From: Consotaella salsifontis
GTDB taxonomy: Bacteria > Pseudomonadota > Alphaproteobacteria > Rhizobiales > Rhizobiaceae
DNA: 64,000 nucleotides
Assembly: GCF_900167365.1 (NCBI RefSeq)
Contig: NZ_FUXL01000003.1
Span: 62,001-126,000, forward strand
Direction of reading: 5' to 3'
In this document: piece after piece, positions 32,941-42,459 of the stretch
How positions within the stretch are numbered: the stretch's first letter is position 1
How the letters are laid out: each line of letters begins with the position of its first letter
The notes under the pieces: generated by a model
What the model saw: only the letters and a program-made list of their open reading frames with translations
Databases searched by the model: none
What the model was told of the DNA's origin: nothing
Made by a program: the position numbers and the translations under genes

Positions 32941-33284
32941 CCCCCGGCCGTTCTTCTGGCCCAATCCCCCATTGAATCGGCCCACCGTCTCAGGATATCG
33001 CATCTCGCCTGCCGTGTCCGGTGTGCGTACGCCTATCCCGATCGCTGAACATCGTTTCCACGCGTTCAGCTGAAGGTGACAAAGCTCCGTCGCGTCCCAC
33101 TCTCTCCATTCGGTCGTTCGCAGCAAACTAAGGCGCTGATGGGGCGAGTGCGTCTTTCAGCGCCATAATCCTTAACGAAAGCTTGAAATGCGCCCCGATG
33201 GCCGTCAGCCGGCGTTCGGGGCGCTAGCGCGAGGGCGGAAAAGGCGCCAGAAGGCAATGCGCCTTGTGCCGCAAGCCGCGTCGC
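32941..33284. other. 344-bp gap between histidine kinase and L,D-transpeptidase
   Basis: Both neighbours are on the minus strand. The minus-strand frame of the kinase stays open through part of this region but has no supporting features. I see no RNA gene, repeat or terminator here. It probably carries the kinase promoter. Confidence 0.4.
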
Positions 33285-34016
33285 TCAGGCGACGCCGCCC
33301 TGGCGAACGACGACGTCCGTGCCGACCGGAACGCGATCGTAGAGATCGATGATGTCGTGGTTCATGAAGCGCACGCAGCCCGACGAAACCGCCTTGCCGA
33401 TCGTCCAATATTCCGGCGTCCCATGAAGGCGGTAAAGCGTGTCGCGGCCGTTCTGGAAAAGGTAGAGGGCGCGCGCTCCCAGCGGATTGGTCAAGCCTGG
33501 ATCCATGCCGTCTGCATACTTCGTCAGTTCTGGCTGGCGCGCGATCATTTCCGACGGCGGCGTCCAGGTCGGCCACTTCCTCTTCATCTGGATCTTCGCC
33601 CGGCCGCCCCAGGAAAATCCCTGGCGTCCGATGCCGACGCCATACCGCATCGCCCGGCCACCGGGCATCACGAGGTAGGCGTACCGGCTCGGCGTGTCGA
33701 TCACGATCGTTCCCGGTGCCTCACCCGTCGGATCGGCGACCTCCTGGCGGAGGTAGCGCTTGTCGACCCTGCGAAGATCAATCCCCGGAATGCGAAAGCC
33801 GCCATCCTCGATAGGGCCGTAGGCGGCAGCATAGCGGGAAGGGGAGCCGTCATAACCCGCATAGGGATCGCCCGCGCCCGGCTGGAGAACGACGCGGGCG
33901 CGCGGGCCGACCGAGGAACATCCCGCGGCAAGCGCCGTCGCGCCAAGGCTCAGGCCAACGAGAAGCTGGCGCCGGGAAAGAGAGGGGGCGGCACCGTCAT
34001 TCTTATGCGAACTCAT
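33285..34016 (-). CDS. L,D-transpeptidase (YkuD family), lipoprotein-like
   Basis: A 243-residue cell-wall enzyme that makes 3-3 cross-links in peptidoglycan or attaches proteins to it. The N-terminus SRRQLLVGLSLGATALAAGC combines a twin-arginine-like start with a lipobox Cys. The YkuD catalytic region reads HGTPEYWTIGKAVSSGCVRF with the nucleophilic Cys in SSGCVR. The start at 34016 follows GGAAGAAT and is much shorter than the frame to 34472, which overlaps the next gene. Family members are numerous in Rhizobiales. Confidence 0.92.
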   Translation of the reverse strand: MSSHKNDGAAPSLSRRQLLVGLSLGATALAAGCSSVGPRARVVLQPGAGDPYAGYDGSPSRYAAAYGPIEDGGFRIPGIDLRRVDKRYLRQEVADPTGEAPGTIVIDTPSRYAYLVMPGGRAMRYGVGIGRQGFSWGGRAKIQMKRKWPTWTPPSEMIARQPELTKYADGMDPGLTNPLGARALYLFQNGRDTLYRLHGTPEYWTIGKAVSSGCVRFMNHDIIDLYDRVPVGTDVVVRQGGVA

Positions 34017-34158
34017 GCGAACATTCTTCCAGCCAGATGCGCGCCGGTCCTTGATTGGCGGCGCTGTTGTTGAATTTCCTGGCGGCGAACATTCTACGTC
34101 GGGGAACGTTCCGCAATGGATGACCAAATCAAGCCTGTGTGACTGGAAAGGCACAGCC

Positions 34159-34821
34159 TCACAGCATGGTCGGCAACGCCTTGAGATCAGGGAGAACGGC
34201 GGTCGGCGGAAGATCGAGATATTCGTCGGGCTGTCGCGTGCGGTTGATCCAGACCGTCGTGAAGCCGAAACGGGCGGCACCGGCGATGTCCCACCGGTTG
34301 GAGGATTGGAAGGAGACGGCGTGAGGATAGACGCGGTAAGCGGTTCCCACCATGTCATAAACGTCGGGCCAGACCTTGAAGCGCTTGATGTCCTCGGCTG
34401 AAAACACGCGATCGAAGAGCTGGGCGAGGCCGGCCGAGCGGATGGCCCGCTCCAGCATCTCATGGGAGCCATTGGACAGGATGGCCAGCTTGGCTCCCCG
34501 GTCCTTCAGCGCCCCAAGGACCTGTGGAACCTCCGGATAGGTATCGAGATCGCGGTAAGCCTCCAGGAGCGGCTCGCGAAGCGCGCGGTCCGCTTCCGGC
34601 ACGGCGGCGAGTGCATGATCCAGCGCATCCACCGTAAGCTGCCAGAAGTCGCGCTCGCACGGACCCATCAGGCTGCGCACCCAGGAATATTCGAGCTGCT
34701 TTCGGCGCCAGAGCGCGGCAAGGCGCTCCCCCGCCTCGCCGAGGTCGCCAGCATGGCGATGCACCGCCGCACTGGTGTCGAACAGCGTGCCATAGGCGTC
34801 AAAAACATAGACCGTGTGCAA
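34159..34821 (-). CDS. (S)-2-haloacid dehalogenase, type II
   Basis: A 220-residue HAD enzyme with all the type II dehalogenase landmarks: nucleophile motif FDAYGTLFD, the KQLEYSWVRSLMG segment, SNGSHEML, a Lys in IKRFKVWPDVY and the final SSNRWDIAGA. It hydrolyses 2-halocarboxylates such as chloropropionate with inversion. It is a paralogue of the HAD protein at 2246-2950 but keeps the SSNxWD box that the other lacks. Confidence 0.92.
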   Translation of the reverse strand: MHTVYVFDAYGTLFDTSAAVHRHAGDLGEAGERLAALWRRKQLEYSWVRSLMGPCERDFWQLTVDALDHALAAVPEADRALREPLLEAYRDLDTYPEVPQVLGALKDRGAKLAILSNGSHEMLERAIRSAGLAQLFDRVFSAEDIKRFKVWPDVYDMVGTAYRVYPHAVSFQSSNRWDIAGAARFGFTTVWINRTRQPDEYLDLPPTAVLPDLKALPTML

Positions 34822-35018
34822 TGCGAACTCCCTGTGCCCGATCCAAAGCGAATCGGCGATCTTCCGCAGCCTGCGAGTTAGGCCGCCTCAAGGCAAGAGG
34901 ACGCGTTGTCTTAGGACGCGAAGCACCTGGAACGAAGGGTTTTCATGCCGCAGGGCATGTTCTATTGATCCACCGTGAAAGACATGCCTCCAGCAGAGGC
35001 GGTGTCATGGAGGCAATG

Positions 35019-35894
35019 ATGGCTGGCAACGATACGCGAACGCTGACATTCTTCGACGGGCAATGGGCTGAGGGCAATCCTGGGCTGATCGGTCCGCGCA
35101 GTCATGCCATGTGGCTCGGTTCGACGGTCTTCGATGGCGCGCGCTGGTTCGATGGGTTGGCGCCCGATCTCGAACTTCACTGCCAGCGGATCAATCGTTC
35201 GGCGGTCGCGCTCGGCCTTGAGGCGACGGTCCCCGCCGAGGAGATCGTTCGGCTGACCAAGGAGGGGCTTGGCCGCTTCGACGGCAAGACCGCGGTTTAC
35301 ATTCGCCCGATGTATTGGGCGGAGGACGGCGGATACATGGGCGTTCCGGCCGAGCCGACCTCGACCCGCTTCTGCTTGTGCCTCTACGAGTCGCCGATGA
35401 TCTCTCCGGCCGGGTTCTCTCTGTCGGTGTCGCCGTTCCGCCGGCCGACGCCGGAGACCATGCCGACGCTCGCAAAGGCCGGATGCCTCTATCCCAACAG
35501 TGGCCGCGCCATCCTTGAGGCGCGCTCTCGCGGCTTCGACAACGCGCTGATGCGTGACATGCTCGGCAACGTGGTCGAGACGGCCACCTCCAACGTCTTC
35601 TATGCCAAGGATGGCGTCGTCTATACGCCGGCGCCTAACGGCTGCTTCCTCAACGGGATCACGCGCCAGAGGGTGATCGCGCTGCTGCGGGCGGACGGGG
35701 TCGAGGTGCGCGAGATGAATGTCACGGCCAACGACTTCCTTGCCGCCGACGAGATCTTCTCCACCGGCAATCACTCCAAGGTCGTTCCGGTGACGAAATT
35801 CGAGGATCACTCCTTCCAGCCCGGGCCGCTCTACCATCGCTCGCGCGAGCTTTACTGGGCGTTTGCCAAGGAATTTGGGCGCATCGACGTCTGA
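35019..35894 (+). CDS. Branched-chain amino acid aminotransferase-like (PLP fold IV)
   Basis: A 291-residue fold-IV aminotransferase. The PLP Lys is in PTLAKAGCLYPNSGRA, and NVVETATSNVFYAKDG and FLNGITRQRVI are the family phosphate-binding and C-terminal motifs. It exchanges amino groups between branched-chain amino acids and 2-oxoglutarate, although fold-IV members also include D-amino acid transaminases. Three in-frame ATGs are close together; 35019 is chosen because GGAGG lies five bases before it. It is divergent from the dehalogenase gene. Confidence 0.9.
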   Translation: MAGNDTRTLTFFDGQWAEGNPGLIGPRSHAMWLGSTVFDGARWFDGLAPDLELHCQRINRSAVALGLEATVPAEEIVRLTKEGLGRFDGKTAVYIRPMYWAEDGGYMGVPAEPTSTRFCLCLYESPMISPAGFSLSVSPFRRPTPETMPTLAKAGCLYPNSGRAILEARSRGFDNALMRDMLGNVVETATSNVFYAKDGVVYTPAPNGCFLNGITRQRVIALLRADGVEVREMNVTANDFLAADEIFSTGNHSKVVPVTKFEDHSFQPGPLYHRSRELYWAFAKEFGRIDV

Positions 35895-36107
35895 GGAGGC
35901 GAAGCCGGACGCATTCGATCGCTCGTGCGGACGGAGCTGACGCATTCGCGTCGGCAACCTTGTCGATGCGATATTTTGCCGCCTACTGACCGGCGGCCGG
36001 CATTCCCTTCTCGCATTCGCGAACTAAGTAGCGGTGAGCGCCGCGGCGCGCCGGTTCAACGGCGCGTCTCTTGGCATGAGTTGATTTCAGCAGGAAGGAA
36101 ACCACCG

Positions 36108-36710
36108 ATGGCCTTCACCCTCCCCGAGCTTCCCTACGCCTATGATGCGCTCCAGCCCTATATGTCCAAGGAGACGCTGGAGTACCATCACGACAAGCAT
36201 CACAACGCCTACGTGGAAACCGGAAACAAGCTGGCCGCCGAAGCTGGCCTCTCCGGCAAGAGCGTCGAAGAAGTGGTCAAGGAATCCTACGGGAAGAACC
36301 AGCCGCTCTTCAACAATGCGGGCCAGCACTTCAACCACATCCACTTCTGGAAGTGGATGAAGCCGGGTGGCGGCGGAAAGAGCCTGCCTGGCAAGCTGCA
36401 GACGGCGTTCGACTCTGACCTTGGTGGCTACGACAAGTTCCGCGCCGACTTCGTCCAGGCGGGCGTGTCGCAGTTCGGTTCGGGCTGGGCCTGGGTCGCC
36501 TTCAAGGATGGCAAGCTTCAGGTCATGAAGACGCCCAACGGCGAGAACCCGCTCGTCCACGGCGGTGTGCCGATCCTGGGCGTCGATGTTTGGGAGCACT
36601 CCTACTACATCGACTATCGCAACGCCCGGCCGAAATATCTCGAGGCCTTCGTCGACAACCTGATCAATTGGGATCATGTTCTCGAATGCTACGAGAAGGC
36701 CGCGGGCTGA
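36108..36710 (+). CDS. sodB: Superoxide dismutase, Fe/Mn type
   Basis: A 200-residue Fe/Mn superoxide dismutase. Metal ligands are His in LEYHHDKHH, His in NNAGQHFNHIHFW, and the Asp/His pair in DVWEHSYYIDYRNARP, the family signature. It lacks a signal peptide and is therefore cytoplasmic. GGAAGGAAA lies upstream of the ATG. A terminator follows 25 bp after the stop codon. Confidence 0.96.
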   Translation: MAFTLPELPYAYDALQPYMSKETLEYHHDKHHNAYVETGNKLAAEAGLSGKSVEEVVKESYGKNQPLFNNAGQHFNHIHFWKWMKPGGGGKSLPGKLQTAFDSDLGGYDKFRADFVQAGVSQFGSGWAWVAFKDGKLQVMKTPNGENPLVHGGVPILGVDVWEHSYYIDYRNARPKYLEAFVDNLINWDHVLECYEKAAG

Positions 36711-36735
36711 TATAACCTCTGAGCCGCGATCCATG

Positions 36736-36768
36736 GCCTCGCGTCCCAACGGGCGCGGGGCTTTCGTT
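36736..36768 (+). terminator. Terminator after sodB
   Basis: A GC-rich hairpin of about 11 bp (GCCTCGCGTCCC / GGGCGCGGGGC, one mismatch and a G-U type pair) with a 3-nt loop is followed by TTTCGTTTG. Confidence 0.75.
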
Positions 36769-36890
36769 TGTCTTCGGCCGACCAACGTCGCTCACGGTAA
36801 ATTCAGAACAGGTGGCGGTTTTCCAGTGGCCGACGGTCGTTCGCCGCCTATCATCCTCCAATCTCGACACTGAGGGAGAAGGGGATCACG

Positions 36891-37355
36891 ATGTTTCACC
36901 TGCCGAGACCATCCAACCGGACGATTGCGCTTGCCCTTGCCGCGGCCGTCGCCACGTGCGGCGTCGCTTACGCGCAGAACGAGGCCGTCATCAAGGAGCG
37001 CCAGGAGCTGATGAAGCACAATGGCGCGGCCGCCAAGGCCGCCAGCGGCTTCATCCGGGGCACCACGCCCTACGATGCCGCCAAGGGCATGGAAATCCTG
37101 ACAACGCTCCAGGACACGGCCGAAAAGTTCGGAACGCTCTTCCCTGAGGATTCCAAGACCGGTGGCGACACGGAAGCCGCTCCCGCCATTTGGGAGAAGC
37201 CGGACGAGTTCAAGGCGGCTCTCGCCAAGTACAAGGCCGACACCGACAAGGCTGTCGCCGCCGCCCCGCAGGACGTCGATTCCTTCAAGGTGGCCTTCGG
37301 CATGGTGGCCAGCAACTGCAAGTCCTGCCACGAGGAATTCCGCATCGACAAATAG
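36891..37355 (+). CDS. Cytochrome c' / c556-type (class II)
   Basis: A 154-residue periplasmic cytochrome. The signal peptide ends at VAYAQ, the protein is otherwise helical (a four-helix bundle), and the single haem motif CKSCH sits near the C-terminus within SNCKSCHEEFR, which defines class II cytochromes c. It may bind NO or carry electrons. A conserved hairpin at 37374-37406 lies before the following di-haem cytochrome gene on the same strand. Confidence 0.92.
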   Translation: MFHLPRPSNRTIALALAAAVATCGVAYAQNEAVIKERQELMKHNGAAAKAASGFIRGTTPYDAAKGMEILTTLQDTAEKFGTLFPEDSKTGGDTEAAPAIWEKPDEFKAALAKYKADTDKAVAAAPQDVDSFKVAFGMVASNCKSCHEEFRIDK

Positions 37356-37373
37356 GCGGTGCGCCGTCCCGAA

Positions 37374-37406
37374 GGCTCCTCGGCCATCCTGGATCGCCGA
37401 GGAGCC
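37374..37406 (+). terminator. Stem-loop between the two cytochrome genes
   Basis: A perfect 11-bp stem (GGCTCCTCGGC / GCCGAGGAGCC) with an 11-nt loop lies 19 bp after the class II cytochrome gene. It lacks a proper T-run, so it may be a weak terminator or an mRNA stability element separating the two genes' expression. Confidence 0.55.
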
Positions 37407-37480
37407 GGACAAAAGTCTTGAGGGGCTTTCGCCTCTTGCGGTTCTTCGATCGTGCAGTTCAGGAAGGGCACGGCTTCCTC

Positions 37481-38398
37481 ATGGCAAAGCGTCTCCTCCT
37501 CATCCTCATCGTCCTCCTTGCCCTTGGCGCAGGCTTGTTCTTCTGGCTGACAGAGCCAACGCGGATGGAGAGTGCGGCGCTCGCCGAACAGGACTCCGGC
37601 GATGCGAAGCGGGGAGAGCGCGTCTTTTGGCTGGCGGGCTGCGAATCCTGTCACGCGCGTCCCGACGCCAAAGGCGAGGCGCAGTTGGAGCTGGCCGGCG
37701 GTCTGCCGCTCAAGACCGATTTCGGCACCTTCTACGCCCCCAACATCTCGCCGGACCCGGACGACGGCATCGGCCGCTGGACCTTCGCGGATTTCGCCAA
37801 CGCGCTTCAGCGTGGCGTGGACCCGGAGGGCCGCCATCTCTACCCCGCCTTTCCCTACACGTCCTATGTGCGCATGAAACACGAGGACGTCGCAGACCTT
37901 TGGGCCTTCATGAAGACGCTTCCCCAGGTCAAGGGGCGAGCGCCCGATCACGAGCTTTCCTTTCCCTTCAACATTCGTCGGGGCATCGGGCTATGGAAGC
38001 TTGCCTTCCTCTCGTCCAATCCTGTTGTGACACTGCCCGCAAGCGCTTCCGACGCAGCGCGCGCTGGGCAGTATCTCGTCGAGGGTCCGGCCCATTGCGG
38101 CGAATGCCACACGCCGCGTCGCTTCGCGGGCGCGGGCGGGCTTGATCACGCACGCTGGCTCGGTGGGGCGCCCAATCCCGAAGGCGAGGGCAAGGTGCCC
38201 AACATCACGCCCGCCGCGGATGGCCTCGGCTCATGGTCGGCCGACGAGATCGCGGAATATCTCGCTACCGGTTTCACGCCCGATTTCGATACGGTGGGCG
38301 GCGCGATGGTCGCGGTGCAGGAAAACATGGCTAAGCTGCCGGATGAGGACCGGCAAGCCATCGCCGCCTATCTCAAGGCTGTGCCGGCCGTCGACTGA
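37481..38398 (+). CDS. Di-haem cytochrome c, membrane-anchored
   Basis: A 305-residue protein with one N-terminal membrane helix and two haem motifs, CESCH (Cys54-His58) and CGECH (Cys206-His210). The duplicated domains with GGLPLKTDFGTFYAPNISPDP and PNITPAADGLGSWSADEIAEYL resemble the cytochrome subunits of alcohol or gluconate dehydrogenases. No dehydrogenase gene lies next to it. The ATG follows AGGAAGG at a long 11-base spacing. It follows the class II cytochrome by 125 bp. Confidence 0.88.
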   Translation: MAKRLLLILIVLLALGAGLFFWLTEPTRMESAALAEQDSGDAKRGERVFWLAGCESCHARPDAKGEAQLELAGGLPLKTDFGTFYAPNISPDPDDGIGRWTFADFANALQRGVDPEGRHLYPAFPYTSYVRMKHEDVADLWAFMKTLPQVKGRAPDHELSFPFNIRRGIGLWKLAFLSSNPVVTLPASASDAARAGQYLVEGPAHCGECHTPRRFAGAGGLDHARWLGGAPNPEGEGKVPNITPAADGLGSWSADEIAEYLATGFTPDFDTVGGAMVAVQENMAKLPDEDRQAIAAYLKAVPAVD

Positions 38399-38425
38399 CG
38401 GGTTTCGCGCGCCCCGCTCGTCGCC

Positions 38426-39907
38426 TTACTCGCCCAACGAATGGGCTGCGCCTTCTGCCGGTCCCGCGGCCTGCGCTGGCGGCGCAAGTTGGAGACGACT
38501 CGCGAGCAAGGCAAGAAAGAGCATTGCCACGGCGACATAGGCGAGGGAGGCTTCCATCGCGGCGGAATAGGCGGCCGGGCTCGTGCCGGAGCCGAGCGTG
38601 CCGAAGAAGATCTGTCCGTTGAGCGCGATGCCAAAGGCGAGACCCATCTGCTGAAACGTCTGGATCGTTCCGGCGGCCGAGCCGGCGTCTCGACCCTGCG
38701 CGACCGACATGGCCGTGGGAAAGAACGGCGCCGTCGTCGATCCCATGCCGAAGCCGCCCACGAAAAGGGGAAGGGCGAGGGTCAGCGACGAGAGCTCGCT
38801 GCCGAGTCCGGAGACAATGACGAAGAGCGCGGCCATCGCCGACGCGATGATCAGCGGCCCGATGATGAGCCGCGTCTTGACGTAGCGCTGTCCGAACTGG
38901 CCGGCGATCAGCGATGCAACCAGCACCCCCGCCGGAAACGGTATCGTCGTCAGGCCCGAGTGGAACGGCGTGAAGCCGAAACCCATCTGCAGGAAGATGG
39001 CGATCAGGAACATGAAGCTGGAGGGCCCAGCGAACAGGACGCACACCATGGCGAGGGCGACCCTGAACTGGCGGTTGCCCAGGAGATCGACCGGAACGAG
39101 CTGCGTCTCGCCTCTTGCCGCGCGCCTATGCTCCCATGCGAGGAAGAGGGCGGCGAGGAGGGGCGAGACGGCCATGGAGGCGAAGCTCCAGAGCGGCCAT
39201 CCCACTTCCCGCCCTTCCACCAGCGGAAAGACGATGGCGAAGATCGTCGCCGCGCCGAGGAGAATGCCCACAATATCCACCGGGGCGCGGCGCTGGCCAC
39301 GCGGAGCGGGCTTGAGAAGAATGGCGCCGGCGAGGATGGCGAAGATGCCAACGGGAACATTGATCAGAAAGATGGGCCGCCAGGAAAGATCGAAAATATT
39401 CATGCCGATCAGGCTGCCGCCGACCAGAGGGCCGGCCACCGAGGCCGTGGAATTGGCGACGCCGAAAAAGGAGAAGGCGAAGTTGCGCTCGTGCGGCGGG
39501 AAGATCACCTGCGCAAGGGCCATCACCTGAGGCATCATCATCGACGCGGACAGCCCCTGGAATGCGCGCGAGACGACCAGGATCTCGATGTTGGGCGCAA
39601 GCCCGCACAGCGCGGAAAACAGCGTAAAGCCGAAGACGCCGGAGAGGAACATGCGCTTGCGCCCGATGACGTCGCCAAGCCGGCCGAACGGCAGGAGACC
39701 CAGCGCGAACGCCATGATGTAGATCGCCACCACCCATTCGATTTCGGCGCTCGAGGCGCCGAGTTCCCGCTTCAGGCTCGGAATGGCGACGTTCACGATG
39801 GTGACGTCGGTGAGGTTCATGAAACCGGCGATGAGCAGGACGGTCAGCGTGATCCAGCGCCGCGGATCGGGCTCGGTTTGATCGATCGGTGGCGGCGTAT
39901 CTTGCAC
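38426..39907 (-). CDS. MFS drug efflux transporter, DHA2 (EmrB/QacA) family
   Basis: A 493-residue transporter with 14 predicted transmembrane helices. Motif A is GRLGDVIGRKRMF after helix 2, and motif C (VANSTASVAGPLVGGSLI) follows helix 5. It exports hydrophobic drugs in exchange for protons. No EmrA-like adaptor is adjacent, so it would act alone. It is convergent with the di-haem cytochrome gene, 27 bp apart. Confidence 0.9.
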   Translation of the reverse strand: MQDTPPPIDQTEPDPRRWITLTVLLIAGFMNLTDVTIVNVAIPSLKRELGASSAEIEWVVAIYIMAFALGLLPFGRLGDVIGRKRMFLSGVFGFTLFSALCGLAPNIEILVVSRAFQGLSASMMMPQVMALAQVIFPPHERNFAFSFFGVANSTASVAGPLVGGSLIGMNIFDLSWRPIFLINVPVGIFAILAGAILLKPAPRGQRRAPVDIVGILLGAATIFAIVFPLVEGREVGWPLWSFASMAVSPLLAALFLAWEHRRAARGETQLVPVDLLGNRQFRVALAMVCVLFAGPSSFMFLIAIFLQMGFGFTPFHSGLTTIPFPAGVLVASLIAGQFGQRYVKTRLIIGPLIIASAMAALFVIVSGLGSELSSLTLALPLFVGGFGMGSTTAPFFPTAMSVAQGRDAGSAAGTIQTFQQMGLAFGIALNGQIFFGTLGSGTSPAAYSAAMEASLAYVAVAMLFLALLASRLQLAPPAQAAGPAEGAAHSLGE

Positions 39908-40127
39908 GTCGAACTCCAGACTTCTCCAGCCGGGCGGTCAGGGCGGGACCGCGAGCGATGCGATCCAAACCGGGCTTCACCCGCCGGTTCGCAGGGCTGG
40001 ATGGCTTCCCCTGGTGCGGCGGGGGCGGCGATTTTGCAAGGGCGCTGGCAGAAAAAGCGCAGCCGGGCAGCCTCATCATGGCTGTCCGGCCGCGGGGTGT
40101 GAGACTTCGCTGCGGCTCGAGGGTCGG

Positions 40128-42224
40128 CTATTGCCGGCCCATCACCTTGAGCGCGAAGGCATAGATGTAGGCGATCTCCTCCAGCCGGTTGAAGCGGCCC
40201 GAGGCGCCGCCGTGGCCGGCGTCCATGTTGATGCGCAGGAGAATGGGATTGTCGTCCGTCTTCAGTTCCCTCAGACGCGCCACCCATTTCGCCGGTTCCC
40301 AATAGGTAACGCGCGGATCGGTGAGGCCGGCCAGCACCAGCATCGGCGGATAGGGCTGGCGCTTGACGTTGTCGTAAGGGCTGTAGGACGCGATGATCTC
40401 GTAGTCCTCGCCCGAGAGGATCGGGTTGCCCCATTCGGGCCATTCGGGCGGGGTGAGGGGCAACGTGTCGTCCAGCATGGTGTTGAGCACGTCGACGAAG
40501 GGCACGACGGCGATGATGGCCCCGAACTTTTCGGGAGACATATTGGCGACCGCCCCCATCAGCATGCCGCCGGCCGAGCCGCCTTCGGCGACGATGCGCT
40601 CATAGGACGTATAGCCCTCCGCGACGAGGTGGTCGGCGACGGCGATGAAGTCTGTGAAGGTGTTGGCCTTGTTGCGCCGTCGCCCGGCATCATACCAGGC
40701 GAAGCCCTTGTCCTTGCCGCCGCGAATATGGGCGATGGCGTAGATGAAGCCGCGATCCACCAGCGACAGGCAATTGGTGTTGAAGGACGCGGGAATGGTA
40801 ATGCCGTAGGAGCCGTAGCCATAGAGCAGCACGGGCGCCGAACCGTCGAGGGCGGTGTCCTTGCGGTAGAGCAACGAGACCGGCACCATCTCGCCATCCT
40901 TGGCGGGCGCGAAGATGCGCCGCGTCACGTAGTCCGCCGAGTCATGCCCGGACGGCACCTCCTGGGTTTTCAGGAGCGTGCGCTCGCGCGTCTCGACGTC
41001 GTAGTCGAAGGTCTGGTTCGGCGTCGTCAGCGAGGAATAGGTGAAGCGGATGGTGGTGGTGTCGAACTCGTAGGTGCCGGCGAGGCCCAGCGAATAGGCC
41101 TCTTCTTCGAAAGCGATGGCGTGCTCGGCGCCATCGGCGAGGCGCTTGACGACGATGCGCGGCAGGCCATCGCGCCGCTCCAGCCAGACGAGGTGCCGCT
41201 TTAGCGTGAAGTGGCTGAGGATGAGACGCCCCTGCTCATGCGGCACATAGTCGCGCCAGCTGCCTCGCCCGGCTGCATCCGTCGTGGCGGTGACGATCTT
41301 GAAGTCCTCGGCGCCGTCGGCGTTGGTCAGGATGTAGAGAGTGCCGTCCGACTCATCGACGTCGTACTCGATCCCGGTTTCCCGCGCGGCCAGAAGCCGG
41401 GGCTCGGCCGCCGGGTTGGAGGCCGGGATAAGCCAAACCTCCGAGGTTTCGTGATCGTGGATGTCGATCACGACGTATTCGCCGGATTGAGTCTCTCCCA
41501 CGCCCATGAAGAAGCCGGCATCAGGCTCCTCGTAGATCAGCGGATCGTCGGCGGGGTCGGTGCCGACCGCATGGTAGTAGACGCGGCTTGGCCGGTGGCG
41601 GGCATCAAGCCTTGTATAGAAGAAGCCGCGCGAGCGCGCCGACCACGCGACGCCGCCCGAGGTATCCTCGATCCTTTCGCCGAGGTCGGTCCCGGTTTCG
41701 AGATCGCGGATCGAGACGGCGAAATACTCCGATCCCTTGTCGTCGTGCGACCAGGCGAGCCAGCGGTGGTCTGGCGAATGGCTGATTCCGCCGAGCTGGA
41801 AATAGGTGCGCGCTTTCGCTTCCTTCTCTCCATCGAGGAGAATATAATCCTCTCCCCCTTCGCGCCTGCGGCGAAAAAAGCGCGGATATTCGGCTCTTTC
41901 GACGTAGGAAACGCCATAGGACCAAGGTCCGTCCGGGGCGGGAACAGACGAATCATCCTCCTTGATCCGGCCGCGCATCTCGGCCACGAGAGCCTCGCGA
42001 AGATTCTCGGTTCCAGCCATCACCTCGGCCTGGTAGGCATTCTCTGCCAGAAGGTGAGCGCGTATGTCCGCATCCAGGATCGTCGTATCCTTGAAAACGT
42101 CCTGCCAATTGTGCGCCCTTAGCCACGCATATTCGTCCGAACGCTCTCTTCCGTGGCGCCTGTCAATGATCGGACGGCGCTCGGGGAGGGGAGGCTTGGG
42201 CAGCGCGGCGGAGGAACTGGACAT
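40128..42224 (-). CDS. Prolyl oligopeptidase-family peptidase, protease II (PtrB) type
   Basis: A 698-residue S9A peptidase: an N-terminal seven-bladed propeller (residues about 70-420) followed by an alpha/beta hydrolase domain. The catalytic Ser550 is in VAEGGSAGGMLMG and His671 in MDAGHGGASGRF; the acidic residue lies in GLTDPRVTY. It cuts small peptides after basic residues if it is a true oligopeptidase B. No signal peptide is present. The start at 42224 gives the family N-terminus; the open frame begins 24 codons earlier. Confidence 0.9.
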   Translation of the reverse strand: MSSSSAALPKPPLPERRPIIDRRHGRERSDEYAWLRAHNWQDVFKDTTILDADIRAHLLAENAYQAEVMAGTENLREALVAEMRGRIKEDDSSVPAPDGPWSYGVSYVERAEYPRFFRRRREGGEDYILLDGEKEAKARTYFQLGGISHSPDHRWLAWSHDDKGSEYFAVSIRDLETGTDLGERIEDTSGGVAWSARSRGFFYTRLDARHRPSRVYYHAVGTDPADDPLIYEEPDAGFFMGVGETQSGEYVVIDIHDHETSEVWLIPASNPAAEPRLLAARETGIEYDVDESDGTLYILTNADGAEDFKIVTATTDAAGRGSWRDYVPHEQGRLILSHFTLKRHLVWLERRDGLPRIVVKRLADGAEHAIAFEEEAYSLGLAGTYEFDTTTIRFTYSSLTTPNQTFDYDVETRERTLLKTQEVPSGHDSADYVTRRIFAPAKDGEMVPVSLLYRKDTALDGSAPVLLYGYGSYGITIPASFNTNCLSLVDRGFIYAIAHIRGGKDKGFAWYDAGRRRNKANTFTDFIAVADHLVAEGYTSYERIVAEGGSAGGMLMGAVANMSPEKFGAIIAVVPFVDVLNTMLDDTLPLTPPEWPEWGNPILSGEDYEIIASYSPYDNVKRQPYPPMLVLAGLTDPRVTYWEPAKWVARLRELKTDDNPILLRINMDAGHGGASGRFNRLEEIAYIYAFALKVMGRQ

Positions 42225-42459
42225 GGCGCTCTCTGCTGAATGCGACGACGGGCCGGCTGCGGTCGTATCCGCCTGGCCGGAAGGGGTGATCACCATTACG
42301 GATGGTTCGGCAATTTGGCAGGCGAAGTTTCTATGGTCTTTAACGTCGGGTAAAGGCGGGCGACAGGCTTAACGTCGCCCGCGCTTGTGGATTAAGGAAT
42401 ATAGTCCTCGTTCTTAATGGTGTGGCGTCACGGCCGGGCGGCCGAGGCAAAACCTCTGT
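42225..42459. other. Divergent region before mrp operon
   Basis: This is the left part of the 383-bp gap between the divergent peptidase and mrpA genes. It contains the inverted repeat ATTAAG-N16-CTTAAT (42391-42418), which could be a regulator site or part of the mrp promoter. No gene is visible. The structured leader follows. Confidence 0.4.

Noticed and set aside
38441-40102. 553-codon plus-strand frame opposite the MFS transporter
   Set aside because: Shadow frame with Arg/Glu/His-rich low-complexity translation and no ribosome site.
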